Assembly (NCBI GenBank): GCA_003614735.1
Contig: KZ992565.1
Coordinates: 1-30,717, forward strand
Length of the DNA stretch: 30,717 nucleotides
Reading direction: 5' to 3'
Source: Thamnocephalis sphaerospora
Lineage: Eukaryota; Zoopagomycota; Zoopagomycetes; Zoopagales; Sigmoideomycetaceae
Shown here: positions 19,234 to 29,917 of the stretch, in pieces
Position numbering within the stretch: position 1 is the stretch's first letter
How the letters are laid out: every line of letters starts with the position of its first letter
Translations under genes and position numbers: made by a program
Notes under the pieces: model-generated
Told to the model about the DNA's origin: nothing
Database searches by the model: none
What the model saw: only the letters and a program-made list of their open reading frames with translations

Positions 19234-20181
19234 TTAGTCCTTGTCAGCAATCGGATTGGCGTGGATGGTGATGGAGCGGATGCGAATCTCCTGTATAGGC
19301 CGGTTCTTCTCGTCCACCGGCACCTTTTCCATGGCATCCAGCGTCGTATCTGCGCCGTCAATAACTCTGGCAATGTTGCAAAACGGCCTCATGTCAGCAC
19401 CGGTATGCTCATGCATGCCACGTTCAAGATACGCACTTGCCAATCACCGTGTATTTGGTGTCCAGATGCGCCTGCTTTGCGTACGTGATGAAAAACTGTG
19501 AACCGTTGGTGTCGGGTCCCGAGTTGGCCATGCTGACGATGCCTCGCGCATTGTGCTGTTACCAGCGTAAGCTACCGGTACACATGCCGCTGCGTGCTAG
19601 ACTCCACCCACTTTGAGCGTTGAACGGATCTCGTCCTCAAACTTTCGACCCCAGATCGAGTTACCACCCTTGCCTGTGCCTATATTGCCAAATTAACGCC
19701 AGTACGCTATGACAGGATGATGTGACAACATGATGGCTTGCCTGTAGGATCGCCCGTCTGATGTTTGGCCAGCACACAGTGACGTTAGCATCTGACAACC
19801 AGACACTGTGCTTGCACCACCTGCCTGAATCATGAACCCTGGAATATTGCTGTATTGACCATCAAGCGTCGATATAATGAGCACTACCTGATGTCACGCG
19901 TTTGTCCGCCTACCTACCGGTGAAAGAGCACATTGTCGTAGTAGCCACTTGCGCACAGTGCGAGAAAATTCTGCCATTATCATAGAGCCTTATAGAATGA
20001 GCACTTTGTTGACGTGACCATATTCACGCGCCTGGTGCTTGCCTCGGCAGCCTTTGGAACAGCTTCGCAAAACAGCTCGAGCTTTAGGTCGCCTAGGTCC
20101 GTGTGCAGTGTGACAGACTGAGAAGACACGTTAGCCTGAGGAGCTGTGGCGATGACAGTGTCTTATGTTTGTACTTGCCAT
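19234..20181 (-). CDS. Cyclophilin-type peptidyl-prolyl isomerase, PPIL3 (Cyp10) type
   Basis: Eight exons: 20181-20179 (the ATG alone), 20117-20043, 19970-19918, 19849-19825, 19757-19742, 19679-19612, 19555-19437 and 19366-19234, giving 163 residues (human PPIL3 has 161). It starts [19 protein letters not shown], then [64 protein letters not shown] and KYTVIGKVIDG, and ends [13 protein letters not shown]. The active-site residues of the cyclophilin fold are present (FHR, Gln and the SQFFIT stretch). PPIL3-type cyclophilins are associated with the spliceosome. Four of the seven introns start with GC instead of GT (at 20178, 20042, 19824 and 19741); the others are GT. The fifth exon has only 16 nt. 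For the intron at 20042 a GT alternative exists but would insert five residues (ASTRR). Confidence 0.93.
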
Positions 20182-20343
20182 GGCTGGTTATGATGGTGGA
20201 GACGAAAGAGTGCGAAACACAAGTGTGGCCAATATTTAGCAGGAGAAAAAATAAAAAGCAGCTTGCTTGCGATTCCTTGTCTCGTTTCCACCACACCGCC
20301 TGCTTGCGCTTACGGCCATCGCGAGAGTGCAAAGCGTGACACT
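20182..20343. promoter_or_regulatory. Short bidirectional promoter between the PPIL3-type gene and ESF2
   Basis: Only 162 bp separate the two divergent ATGs. A CCAAT box lies at 20229-20233 and an A-rich, TATA-like ATAAAAAG at about 20251-20258 on the ESF2 side. Both genes act in RNA processing, so shared control is plausible but inferred. Confidence 0.5.
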
Positions 20344-21512
20344 ATGGACGATCTCTACCAGCTTCATGATAGCGATGAGGAGAGAAGCAGCGACCAGGAG
20401 ACGCAGGAGCTTCTAGAAAAGGGCGCACAACGGCGACGCGTACACAGACTGCACGATAGTGACAGCGACGACGGCGACAGCGACGACGGCGAGGAGAGCG
20501 GCAGCGAGCTGGAAGACGAAGGAGACGACGGTAACGATGATATGGACGTGGACGGCATGCTGGATGCCGATGACGGTGACAGCGACGATGACGACGACGA
20601 CGGCAAGAACAAGAAGAAACGCAAACGTGTGGTCAAGGGTCTAAGCACCGAGGAGCTTGAGCACTACAAAAAGGCACACGAGCGCTCTGGCCTGCTTTAC
20701 ATGTCGCGCGTACCGCCGTTCATGAAGCCCGAAAAAGTGCGCCATCTTCTGTCAAAGTATGGCGAAATCGGACGCATCTATTTGGCGCCAGAAGGTCGGT
20801 AGCTGCCCGCACTAGACGTCGTTTTAGTTGCGCAATACGTAGGCTAACATTTTATTGGACGAAATACACAGATGAGAATGCACGCAAACGGCGCCGGAAG
20901 ATGGGCGGCAACCGAAAGCTTATGTTCACCGAAGGTTGGGTGGAGTTCAAGGATAAAAAGGTTGCAAAGCTGATTGCAAAGACGCTGAATGCACAGCCCA
21001 TCGGTACGTCATGGCCAAATTCTAGCATAAATGTATATCATCTGACTTTTTGCAATGTTAGGCGGTTCAAAGCGCAACTTTCACCAGCACGATCTGTGGA
21101 CACTCAAGTACCTGCCAAAGTTCAAGTGGAACCATCTCACAGAGCGCATTGGTATGTGTTTGGTGGGGGCGCGTGGCTTTTCGAGCGGTGAACTAATGCA
21201 CTAGCAGCATACGAACGTGCGGCGCGTCAGCAGAGAATGCAGACAGAGATGGAGCAGGCTCGACGCGAAGACAAGGCCTATCTGCAAAATGTCGAGCGCG
21301 CCAAGGTCATCGAGGCAATTCAGGAGCGGAAGCGGCAGAAGCAGCAGGTAGATACAAACATGTCCAAGGCACGCCGTACCTTCCAGCAAAAGGAAGTTAC
21401 GGCCAGCGAGGTGCGGGACGAGTCGCGTCGGAAACGCGCTGCCGGCAAGGGCAAGCCCGTTCAGACATCTGTGGATCCGCAGGTGAAATCTGTGCTAGCC
21501 AAGCTGTTTTAG
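20344..21512 (+). CDS. ESF2: Pre-rRNA processing protein Esf2 (ABT1 family)
   Basis: Four exons: 20344-20794, 20872-21003, 21062-21151 and 21208-21512, giving 325 residues (yeast Esf2 has 316). Residues about 10-95 are a Ser/Asp/Glu-rich acidic tract. A KKKRKR patch leads into the RRM: GLLYMSRVPPFMKPEKVRHL, KYGEIGRIYLAPED, then GWVEFKDKKVAKLIAKTLN and GGSKRNFHQHDLWTLKYLP. This long-loop RRM is the hallmark of Esf2/ABT1. The C-terminal third is helical and charged (AYERAARQQRMQTE). Esf2 works in the nucleolus in the U3/SSU processome, where it activates the helicase Dbp8 in yeast. The first donor is GTCGGT, weaker than the other donors here, but it is the only one that keeps phase with the RRM. 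Confidence 0.93.
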
Positions 21513-21623
21513 ATGTCATTCGCAGAATACACTGTCACAATAGCAATAGTACCAGCAACGTTGCTGAGCAGGTTGGCGGTTGCAATAGGATACGCATGTA
21601 TTGTGCTATCGAGGCGGCTGTGC

Positions 21624-24600
21624 CTATAAGAACGGGCTGCAAAGCGCCACGTGGATAATCGGCGGAGACTTTTCCACATTGACAGTAATTGCGATAGGAA
21701 CCCGCTCAAACACACGCAGTACCTGGGCTCTGTCCTTGACTGGCTTTGCCGCTGGCGACGTTGACTCGTTGGCTGCTGGAGAGGCATCATTCACCGGCGG
21801 TGGCTCCTCTGCATTGTGCGGGGCAGCGTCGACCTTGTCAGACACCGTAGGTGGCACGGTATTCTCGGCAGACGCGGTGTTTGCCGTAGGAGCGTCCACC
21901 ACTGGTGCTTCCGTCGTTGATGCCTCCGCTGTTGTCGTGTCTGCGGCTGCTGCCAGAGGTGTCTCGATTACATCCGAGACGCTGACTATTTCGTGCAGCT
22001 CCTCCTCCTCCTCGTTCTCGGTGTCGCTCTCACTTTCGCTTTCTTCGTTGGCCTGGGCGGAGGTGGTAAGCACGTCGGCAATGGTGACATTGTCGCGCCA
22101 ATGCACCGTATGCTGGCCACGCTGCTCATCCCAAGTCGAGCGCTCTAGGGGTAGCTTGTCGATGTAGACGCGCTGTTCAATGCCATATTCTGGCGAAAGA
22201 AGGCGCACGGACTGATCCATCACATCAATGATCACCGCCTCAGTGCGTATCGGCCCACCACGCTGTGTGATAAGTCGATGCAGGCACGTAGCCAGGTAAA
22301 GGTGGCTGCTCTGTTCCTGCGCCGACTTTGCCTGTTCCTTGCAAGTGTTACAGCGCAGTGCAATATCCTGCACCATATTTGTTGGCAGGTAGAATTGTTT
22401 TTCTGTGCAAATCATCAACGATATTAGCACCGCGGTCTGGCGCTAGCGGCTGGGCGATACGCATGCCCACTTGCCTCCTTTTAGAGCGGATAGAAGAAGA
22501 CGGTGTACGATAACGTCTGCGTAGCGGCGAATCGGCGAGGTAAAGTGGGTGTATAGCGGCGCGTTCAGTGCAAAGTGGTGGTACTGCGTGATATCGAGCG
22601 AGCCGGTGCAATAGTATTTAGCGCGCTGCATAGGCTTGATTGCAAGCACTTTGAGCACCTGTGGTCATGCACCGCAAAAAGACCGCCGCATTTGTGCGCG
22701 CTAGCGTCAGTATCAATACATGCTTACAATTCAAACGGCACTATACATACCTCGGCAATGCGGGGGTCATCTATTTGTTGGAAGGATGCGTGCAGCGTCG
22801 CGCCGCTAGTACCATCAATCGGATAGCCAAGCTTCTCCGTCAGTCGGATAAACTCGTCCTACAGGGTCACGGCGTTAGTACACGGCGCTCTGGCGCCCAC
22901 TGTCAAGACCGCCAGTTACCATTCGTCGTTGCAGTGGCGGAGCGTGTCGCCGAAGCAGCGCATGCTCAGGGAAACTGACGGCAATCTTTTTGGCAACGCT
23001 CATATTGGCGAGCAGCATAAACTGGCACATCAAGCTGTGTTAACTAGCGCACTCTGCCAAGCTATCGATGCAGGCTTACCTCTTCAATTAGTCGATTGCT
23101 CTCCTTTTGCTGGTATACTTTACATTCCAACGGAAGACCCTCATCGTCCAGAACAAATGAAAGCCTGATAGAGTTGATGGACACGGCGCCGTTGTCAAAG
23201 CGGCGTTTCCTCAAAATCCTCGACAGCTCCTGCGTGCATGTAACGCTGCGTGTTAACAATCACGCACACATGCTCAGCATCGCGCAATACGTACAAAGAA
23301 CACCCGAATACGCTTTTCTACGTCATCACGATTATGCTCAGAAATGGTAACATGCTCCGGCAGAGATCGACCCTCAATGACCTCCTGCGCATCGTCGTAT
23401 GCAAGTTTGCAGCAGGAGCTACCGGTACAAAGTCAGCCAAGTTTAGCGCATGGCACATGGTATGCTATTTGTATGGGTACACACCGAATCACTGTGCTGC
23501 CGAACCAGGTGTCGAGTATACGAGCATCTGGTGTCATCTTCCAAATGACCGAAAATGCCAGTCGATCGACACCGGGATTCAGACTGCACAGTTCCTCGCA
23601 AAGAAGCGACGGAAGCATTGGCACTGCCCGCTGCACCAAATAGGTGGTGGTACCGCGCCGCTGCGCCTCCTTGTCCAGTGCTGTGTTGGGCTGAACAAAG
23701 TGCGAAACATCGGCAATGTGCACGCCAATAGAGTAGTTGCCATCGGGCATTCTGCAGAGCACAGTTTTGCATAAGCGTTAGCAAGTATAGACTAAACGCA
23801 CCATCGGCTAACACAAGCACTCACTCTACACACGACACCGCATCGTCGAGATCCCTGGCCGTCGGCGGATCAATCTAGTTTGCGTCGCGATGTAGGTAAG
23901 CGCACAGCGCATCTATGCAATGTCAACATGTTCATATTGCATACCGTAAACACGCATTCATTGCGCATGTCGAAGCGCTCTCGCATGTCTGCTTCGCGGA
24001 TGCTCCAGGGCTGCAGGATGTGGACCGAGCGTAAGGCGACTGCGCAATCCTTTACTTTCAAGCATGCGAAAGTCACGCACCGTTTTGGGCAAGCAAGCAA
24101 GCACACTGTCTGTGAATGGTTCCGATGAAACGTTGCAGTCCGCCAGTATCGCCTTTGTTTCCACCTCAATCTGCCCTATTGGACCGACGCGAGCGGTGAT
24201 TTCGCCCAGTGGAAAGGTCGAGTGCGTCGACCAGTTCTTCAGCCGGGCCTAACATGCAGCATCGCAAACGTAAGCATACATTGGTGTGGATGCATAGCTG
24301 AGGTGCATGCCTACCGTGTAGAGCGTGGTCTCCCAAGCATCGGCGTCCTCTAGATACCGCTCTGGTACAGTGTCGCGCGAGATCAGCATAAACGGAACAC
24401 GATTGTCCGTCTACATGCAGGTATTGGTTAGCGGAACCCCGCGCAGACGTCAATGCTCTGCAGAGTGACTTACAGGCTTGAACCACAGCTGGCGCGGCAG
24501 CCTCTTTTTCTGGAGTTTGGCATCCACGGGTTGTTTGCCATTAGACTCGCGCTGATCCTTGGCGTCAGTGTCAGTATTGGTCTTTTGCGTCGTATGCGGT

Positions 24601-26322
24601 CGGTTCAGGTACAAAGTGCTGCATACGCAGGGCAGACGAGTAAGCAGCAGGCTCGGCAGTCACGGGTATCGTGCGCGCGTATGCCTACCCAACAACCTCG
24701 CGACTCCGTCCCATTTCCACAATGGCCACCACTTTGCCCCAGCCAGCAGGCTCGTTACGCGCGGCCGCCTCCTCCTTTTCCTCCTTGGTTGGCTCTGGGC
24801 GACCGTGGAGCTTGCGTTTGGCACGATCAGCATCCTGTTTACTGCTGCGCGCCTTGGCAAGCTCTTTGCGATTTAGCAACTCGACGGCAACTAGATCACC
24901 GTCTAGCGCACGATTCCGCCGTTGCTGGCTGTTGATGTAAATGTCGTTGCCCTCCTGCCCTTCCAGGGTGACGTAGGCCTCACTGCGGTTGTGCTTGTTG
25001 ATGCGCAGTCGGCCCTGTATCAAATTACCAGCCCTTAGGGCAGCCGCAACCTGGTCCTTGGTCAGATGAGGCTCGTAGATGGCTCGACCATTTCCATTTC
25101 CTTCGCGCGCCCTGGCGGCACCTTTTTTGCCACCCTCCTGCGGCTGTGTCGCTGCCGACGGTGCGGCGGCGGATATTTGACGCTGCGGCACCTGCGGCAC
25201 CTGTGGTGCAGCCGGAGGCACAGATGCAGGCACAAACATCACCGGTCGGCCTTGCATCGCGTACTGTGTAGTAGCCATGTTAGCAACTGTGTTTTGCAGT
25301 GCCATAGATGCCATCCGCGCTTGGCCTTGGAAATGGTGATGCGCCACAGGAGCTGGGCGTGCGGCCGCCGCGTTGGTGCGCATCTGCAGTGGCGCCAACA
25401 CCGTCGGCTGCATCATCAGCTGTTCGTAAGTGACCGTAATCGTATTCTGACTAGCCCAAGCATTTGCCTCGGTTGTCGTACGCAGTACATCAAAAAGTGA
25501 TTCTCTGTGCGTAAATTGCGTCTGGTGAGCAGGACGAACCGTTTCCTGCTGCATCAATGGAGGCGACGCGGGTACAATAGGCGGCGGGCGGATGTCACGC
25601 CGCTCTCCAGCATTGCCAAAACCTAGACCGCGGTGGTCGTGCATACGGCGGGTGTTGCATTGATCTACCACTGGTGCCGTAAGCCTCGGTGCCGCGCCAC
25701 TTGCGCCCTTCGCTGCCGTCACATCTGAAGCATGATCCTCTGCGCACTCTCCATCTGGATTCTTGGGCTTTTTAGCTTTCTTTGGCTTCTTTGGCTTCTT
25801 GGGTTTCTTCGGCTTTTTGGGCGACTTTTGCTCCTCTGTAGCTTCGGTCTGCTGGCCCTCTCCATCGGCGCTTGCACTGGCATCCTGCACCAACGTCTTT
25901 TTCTGAATCACCGGCTCGCCAACGTCTTCGCCAGCATTGTCGCCGCCGTCACCAGTGTCGCCGCCAGGCGTTTCTGCCTGCTTTGATGTACGCGCACCTT
26001 TTTCCAGGCGTGTTACAGGCTGGGGCCGCTTCTTCTTTGGGCGCGAGCGTGTGCTGCGTGCGTTAGATCGTTTCTCTGACGCTACCGCGTCTTGCTTGGC
26101 AGCTGCGTTCTTATCCTGCGCGTCGCTGCCGGCATCATTGCCAGTCGGTGCCGTGCTTTGTGTGCATGACGGCTTGTCCTTTTTGTCTGCGATGGCTACG
26201 TTGGCCATGGTTGCAGTCGTAGTCGTAGTCACGATCGCAGCCATATTCGACTGCATTAGCTGGGCTGACGAGCTAGCAGCTGCCACTGGAGCAGCGCCGT
26301 CGGTAGCAGCTGGCTCGCTCAT
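21624..26322 (-). CDS. SSD1: RNB-domain exoribonuclease of the Ssd1/Dis3L2 type, catalytic residues intact
   Basis: Thirteen exons: 26322-24689, 24618-24474, 24410-24315, 24248-24081, 24010-23945, 23874-23825, 23751-23485, 23418-23295, 23229-23080, 23021-22920, 22858-22751, 22658-22475 and 22402-21624, giving 1290 residues (yeast Ssd1 has about 1250). The N-terminal 400 residues are disordered, with a KKP repeat near 167-190. Cold-shock domains follow ([20 protein letters not shown], then [22 protein letters not shown] and [17 protein letters not shown]). The RNB domain starts at [19 protein letters not shown] and continues with [34 protein letters not shown] and [19 protein letters not shown]. 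All four Asp of DPxxxRDLDD are present. The S1-like end is split by an acidic, low-complexity insert before SPPIIHV. No PIN domain is present, which excludes Dis3/Rrp44. The last intron uses a GC donor. ATG 26322 is the first ATG of the frame. Confidence 0.93.
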
Positions 26323-26706
26323 GGGTATCAATGCTGCGGAATGGTGTGTGCGATAACAAAAGCGGCCAGAATGAGAATATGCCAAAGCAGCGTCTGCCTG
26401 TCCGTTCGCATGCCTGCGTATCCCACGTAGTCACCGTGACTAGAGCCGGAGTTGCCGGGCCGCTGCACGCTTTAACCCGCATTGCTCTGAGTCATAGACG
26501 CGAGCCACAGGTTTCGGCGTATAAGAAGCACAACTGAAAGCTATTCGTGACGCTTCACGTTGCAATTATCCACTCATACGCTCAAACTCACTATCTGCGC
26601 TTCTGGTCTTAAGCAGCACCACGCCAACGTCACCAAGCTAGCCACGCCAACCCAGCAGCGTACACAGTAACCCTACAGAGACCAGATTACCTTAGCACCA
26701 GTAATT
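26323..26706. promoter_or_regulatory. Divergent promoter region between SSD1 and the CHY zinc-finger gene, with a TGAGTCA site
   Basis: A 384-bp gap between two divergent ATGs. TGAGTCA at 26488-26494 is a perfect Gcn4/AP-1-type bZIP core. GTATAAGA near 26519 is TATA-like on the plus strand. No reading frame of interest lies here. Confidence 0.4.
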
Positions 26707-29573
26707 ATGGCGGACACGCCAGCGACAACAACGACTGCAGACATTTCTGCCACGGCGCTTCCTGATGCGCCAGTATGCCGTTATTTTCAGCGGCCCGGCG
26801 GCTGCGCTCGGGGTGCTGCCTGCCGCTATCGACATGAAGCAGCGTCAGCATCGGCCGACGCCAAGGAGGACGAAATGACGACAAACACTGACAGCGCCGA
26901 CGTCAGCCCAGCTGCGCGTGACAAGGCCCGACCTGGCAACGCCCGGAGTAAGCAGAAGCCGCTATGTCGCTTCTACGGCCGCGGCCAGGGCTGTAAGAAT
27001 GGCGAAGCATGCAAGTTCCGTCATGTCACACCTGCATCAACGACTACAACACAGCCCGATATCGTTGCGCAGCTCCGCAAAAGGTATGGCTCACTCTACA
27101 AGGAGCTCAGGTATGTGAAGCTGCATTGCTACGCAATCTTTTACCGCGCCGGCTGATTATGAACCGCCATCACAGCACGACAAAGGATACCACCATCGTC
27201 CAAATAGCACTAGTGCCAGCAGATCCCGACTTTCCGTTTGACTTGGAGCAGCTGCAGCTGGAGCTTTCGATAGCACACAGTACACCCGACAATGTAACAG
27301 CCAAGGTGACAAACGAGGATATACCTCAGGGTATTGCACGGTAAGACCGGCGTTTGACATGGTTTTGAGCGTAACGTTGACGCAAGGGTGTAGCAATATT
27401 GAAGTGGCATTTCAGCGGCGCGTAAGCCAGCATCCCGACGAGGGCCTCTTTCGCCAGCTGGACTGGGTATGTGAGCATTTGGAAAGTCTGCTGCAGATGC
27501 AAAGTGCGGCGTCCGTCACATTTGTTGCTGCACGCCCTCCTGTTGCACGTCCCACGCCGAAACTACCGACGCCCGCTGCAGACCCCACTAGTGCAACAGA
27601 GGTTCGTTTGGAGTAGTGTCGTAAGGCTGTGCTTTACGGCCATCCGCTCACAAAGTGTTTATGCGGGACTGTAGGAGAATCCACGACGACAGTTTGAGCT
27701 TCGACAAATAGAGCGCCGGTTCCGCGATCAGCTGCGTCGCGTGAAAGCTGATAGCAAAGCAGAACTGCTTGAATTGTCGATCACACCAACAGACCCCGAC
27801 TATGCACACCCATACCCGACTGTGCCGGTGCGCATTACTGTGCCACGCAGCTATCCAGATCAACCACTATCCATTCATTTAGGAGAGGGTCTGATACCTC
27901 GTGGTAAAGCAAGGTATGTCCAGTACTTTCAGGGAGAGTGCGGTGATAGCACATGGTTTGTGGCCACGCACTAAAACAGATGCATGATAGAAATGTAGAG
28001 CGCGCGGCCCGCGATCATCTACACCAGCAGCCTGGACTTTCTATTCTTCAACTGCTAAACTGGATAGACAGGCAGTTGAATGAGCTACTTGCGTTGCCTG
28101 CCATCTTGGTTAGCGATACTGAGGAGGAAGATAAGACTGAGGCAGTCGACAATGCCGCAGAAAAGAGTTTGGAAAAAGAGACCACCACGAGTGCGTGGTC
28201 TATCAGAGCAGCAACACGTTTGGCAGCCGCTGCAGTCGATGAAACGCAGCGTGAAGATAGGAGCGGGACCGGCGAAGAGGATGGCTCAGAGTATAGCGGC
28301 TCAGAGTATAGCAGTGACGGCATGGCTGACGAGGTTACAGCAGAGGATGCCACGCCCCAGCGACGCGGTACGGAAATCAAATGGACGGCATTCCGACGTG
28401 AAGGCATTGCGCTGTTGAGATGCACGCAGCTGAACTTGTCCGTCAAATGCGGCCGCTGTCGCCGCCCCTTGGAGGCCAAGAACATGAAAGCCAAGAGTGT
28501 CTCTGGCGTTGAAAAGTGGATTACTTGTGCGGTGTGCCACCACACAATGGGCATTCGCTTCCGACCAGGTAAGGCCGCCTGTTTGAACATGCACTTGGCT
28601 GCCGCATCATAGTGTTTGCTAAGGCTTTAACGGCTACGCACAGACTCCATTCACGCTAGCTCTAGCACGATCGGTTATCTGGATCTTCAGAACTGCAGTG
28701 TTACAGACTTGTTGCCGTCCACCTATGCGGTGACTTGCGAGCAATGCACCACTGAACAGACACCGCGGCCATATGACGGATTGCCGCGCGGACAACCAAC
28801 GACAGTGTTTTGCCAGCATTGTCATCAGCCTATGACACTCTGCGTAGACCAGGTAAAATTCCAACGACTGGCGGTCGGCCTTGGCATGAGCGACGGTTCT
28901 GGCGATGCAGAGGTGGTTGGTACCAGGCTGAAGCAACAGAAGCTCAAAGACCGCATCGAAGACTACACACCGGGAAAGGTACGCCTAACGAGATGTGATA
29001 TTGCGACTTTGGCGCAGACTAACATGATCTGCGTGCACAGCCACTGCCGAACAACGGTTCCTGCAAGCATTTCCGCCGCTCTCATCGCTGGATGCGCTTC
29101 CCGTGCTGTGGCAAAGGTAAGAGTGCAGCAGAATACCCACTTGGCATATCGCCTAACTACATTGCAAACATTCGTAGTGTATCCATGTAACACTTGTCAT
29201 GACGATGAAGAAGATCACGATCACGAGGTCAGTAACTGGTCTTGAAGCGTACACTGCCTTACACACTGACGCAGATTGGGTGATGAACCAGTGGGCACGA
29301 CGGATGATATGCGGTTACTGTTCGCTCGAGCAGCCATTTAGCGACAAGCCATGTGCTTGTGGCGCCGTGCTGGCTAAAATTGGTCACCGTGAATTCTGGG
29401 AGGGCGGTGCTGGTATGCGTAACCGCGCTCAGATGAGTCGCCGTGTAGGTATAAGTAGTATGACCCGCCACAAATGCACACTGTGCTAATTTCGCCAATA
29501 ACGACTACAGGAACCGCGCAAGTACAAGGGTATTTCCAAAACGGTGTCGCGCAAGAAGCAAACTCTGGATTGA
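26707..29573 (+). CDS. C3H1 and CHY zinc-finger protein
   Basis: Ten exons: 26707-27110, 27176-27340, 27394-27601, 27675-27913, 27991-28568, 28644-28978, 29041-29116, 29178-29231, 29275-29444 and 29511-29573, giving 763 residues. Two C3H1 fingers (C-x8-C-x5-C-x3-H) lie at about residues 24-43 and 82-101 (CRYFQRPGGCARGAACRYRH and CRFYGRGQGCKNGEACKFRH). Two similar middle segments follow (IALVPADPDFPF and LSITPTDPDYAHPY, each followed by a P-x-G-x-AR-N pattern), which suggests a duplicated RWD-like unit. Next come an acidic linker, Cys pairs (CGRC, CAVC, CEQC, CQHC) and a CHY finger (CKHFRRSHRWMRFPCCGK, YPCNTCHDDEEDHDHE, MICGYCSLEQPF, CACG). The exon 8 donor is at 29232, because the nearer GTCAGT would break frame. 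C3H1 fingers usually bind RNA. The cellular role of this fungal protein is unknown to me. Confidence 0.88.
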
Positions 29574-29578
29574 ATAAA
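29573..29578 (+). terminator. AATAAA polyadenylation signal overlapping the CHY gene stop
   Basis: AATAAA begins at the last base of the TGA stop codon, so the 3' UTR is probably very short. Confidence 0.4.
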
Positions 29579-29917
29579 TACCAATCAGTCTGCACACAAA
29601 ACAAACGACGACCGTTGTAAACTGTATATGCACCATGTTTGCAACCAATGCAGTGTTTTCTACGCTTAATATCGCAAAACAATCTGCACAGCTGGTCTCC
29701 CACACAGTTTACACGTCAAATTTCTACATTGCTACTGGCATCGGGTATTCCGAGTTCACAAGAATACTGCTAAACATGGAGGAATAGCCGGCGTTTAGTG
29801 TGTAATCAACATACCATACCATACTAGCTGACGCCAGCTATACGAATAATTACGCGCAGCGCGGCATTTGTATTATATCAGGCTTACGAATAGCAGCGTG
29901 GCAATCCTTCATTGCGT
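29579..29917. other. Intergenic region between the CHY gene and the right acyltransferase copy
   Basis: About 340 bp between two convergent genes. It is more AT-rich than the genes around it. A short ATACC repeat lies near 29811-29823. I see no reading frame and no RNA gene. Confidence 0.5.

Noticed and set aside
20364-20648. Minus-strand Ser-rich frame opposite ESF2
   Set aside because: It is the antisense reading of the Asp/Glu/Ser acidic tract of ESF2 and has no independent support.
21624-26322. Assignment of the RNB gene as Dis3/Rrp44, the exosome nuclease
   Set aside because: The N-terminus is disordered without a PIN domain, and the conserved stretches follow Ssd1/Dis3L2.
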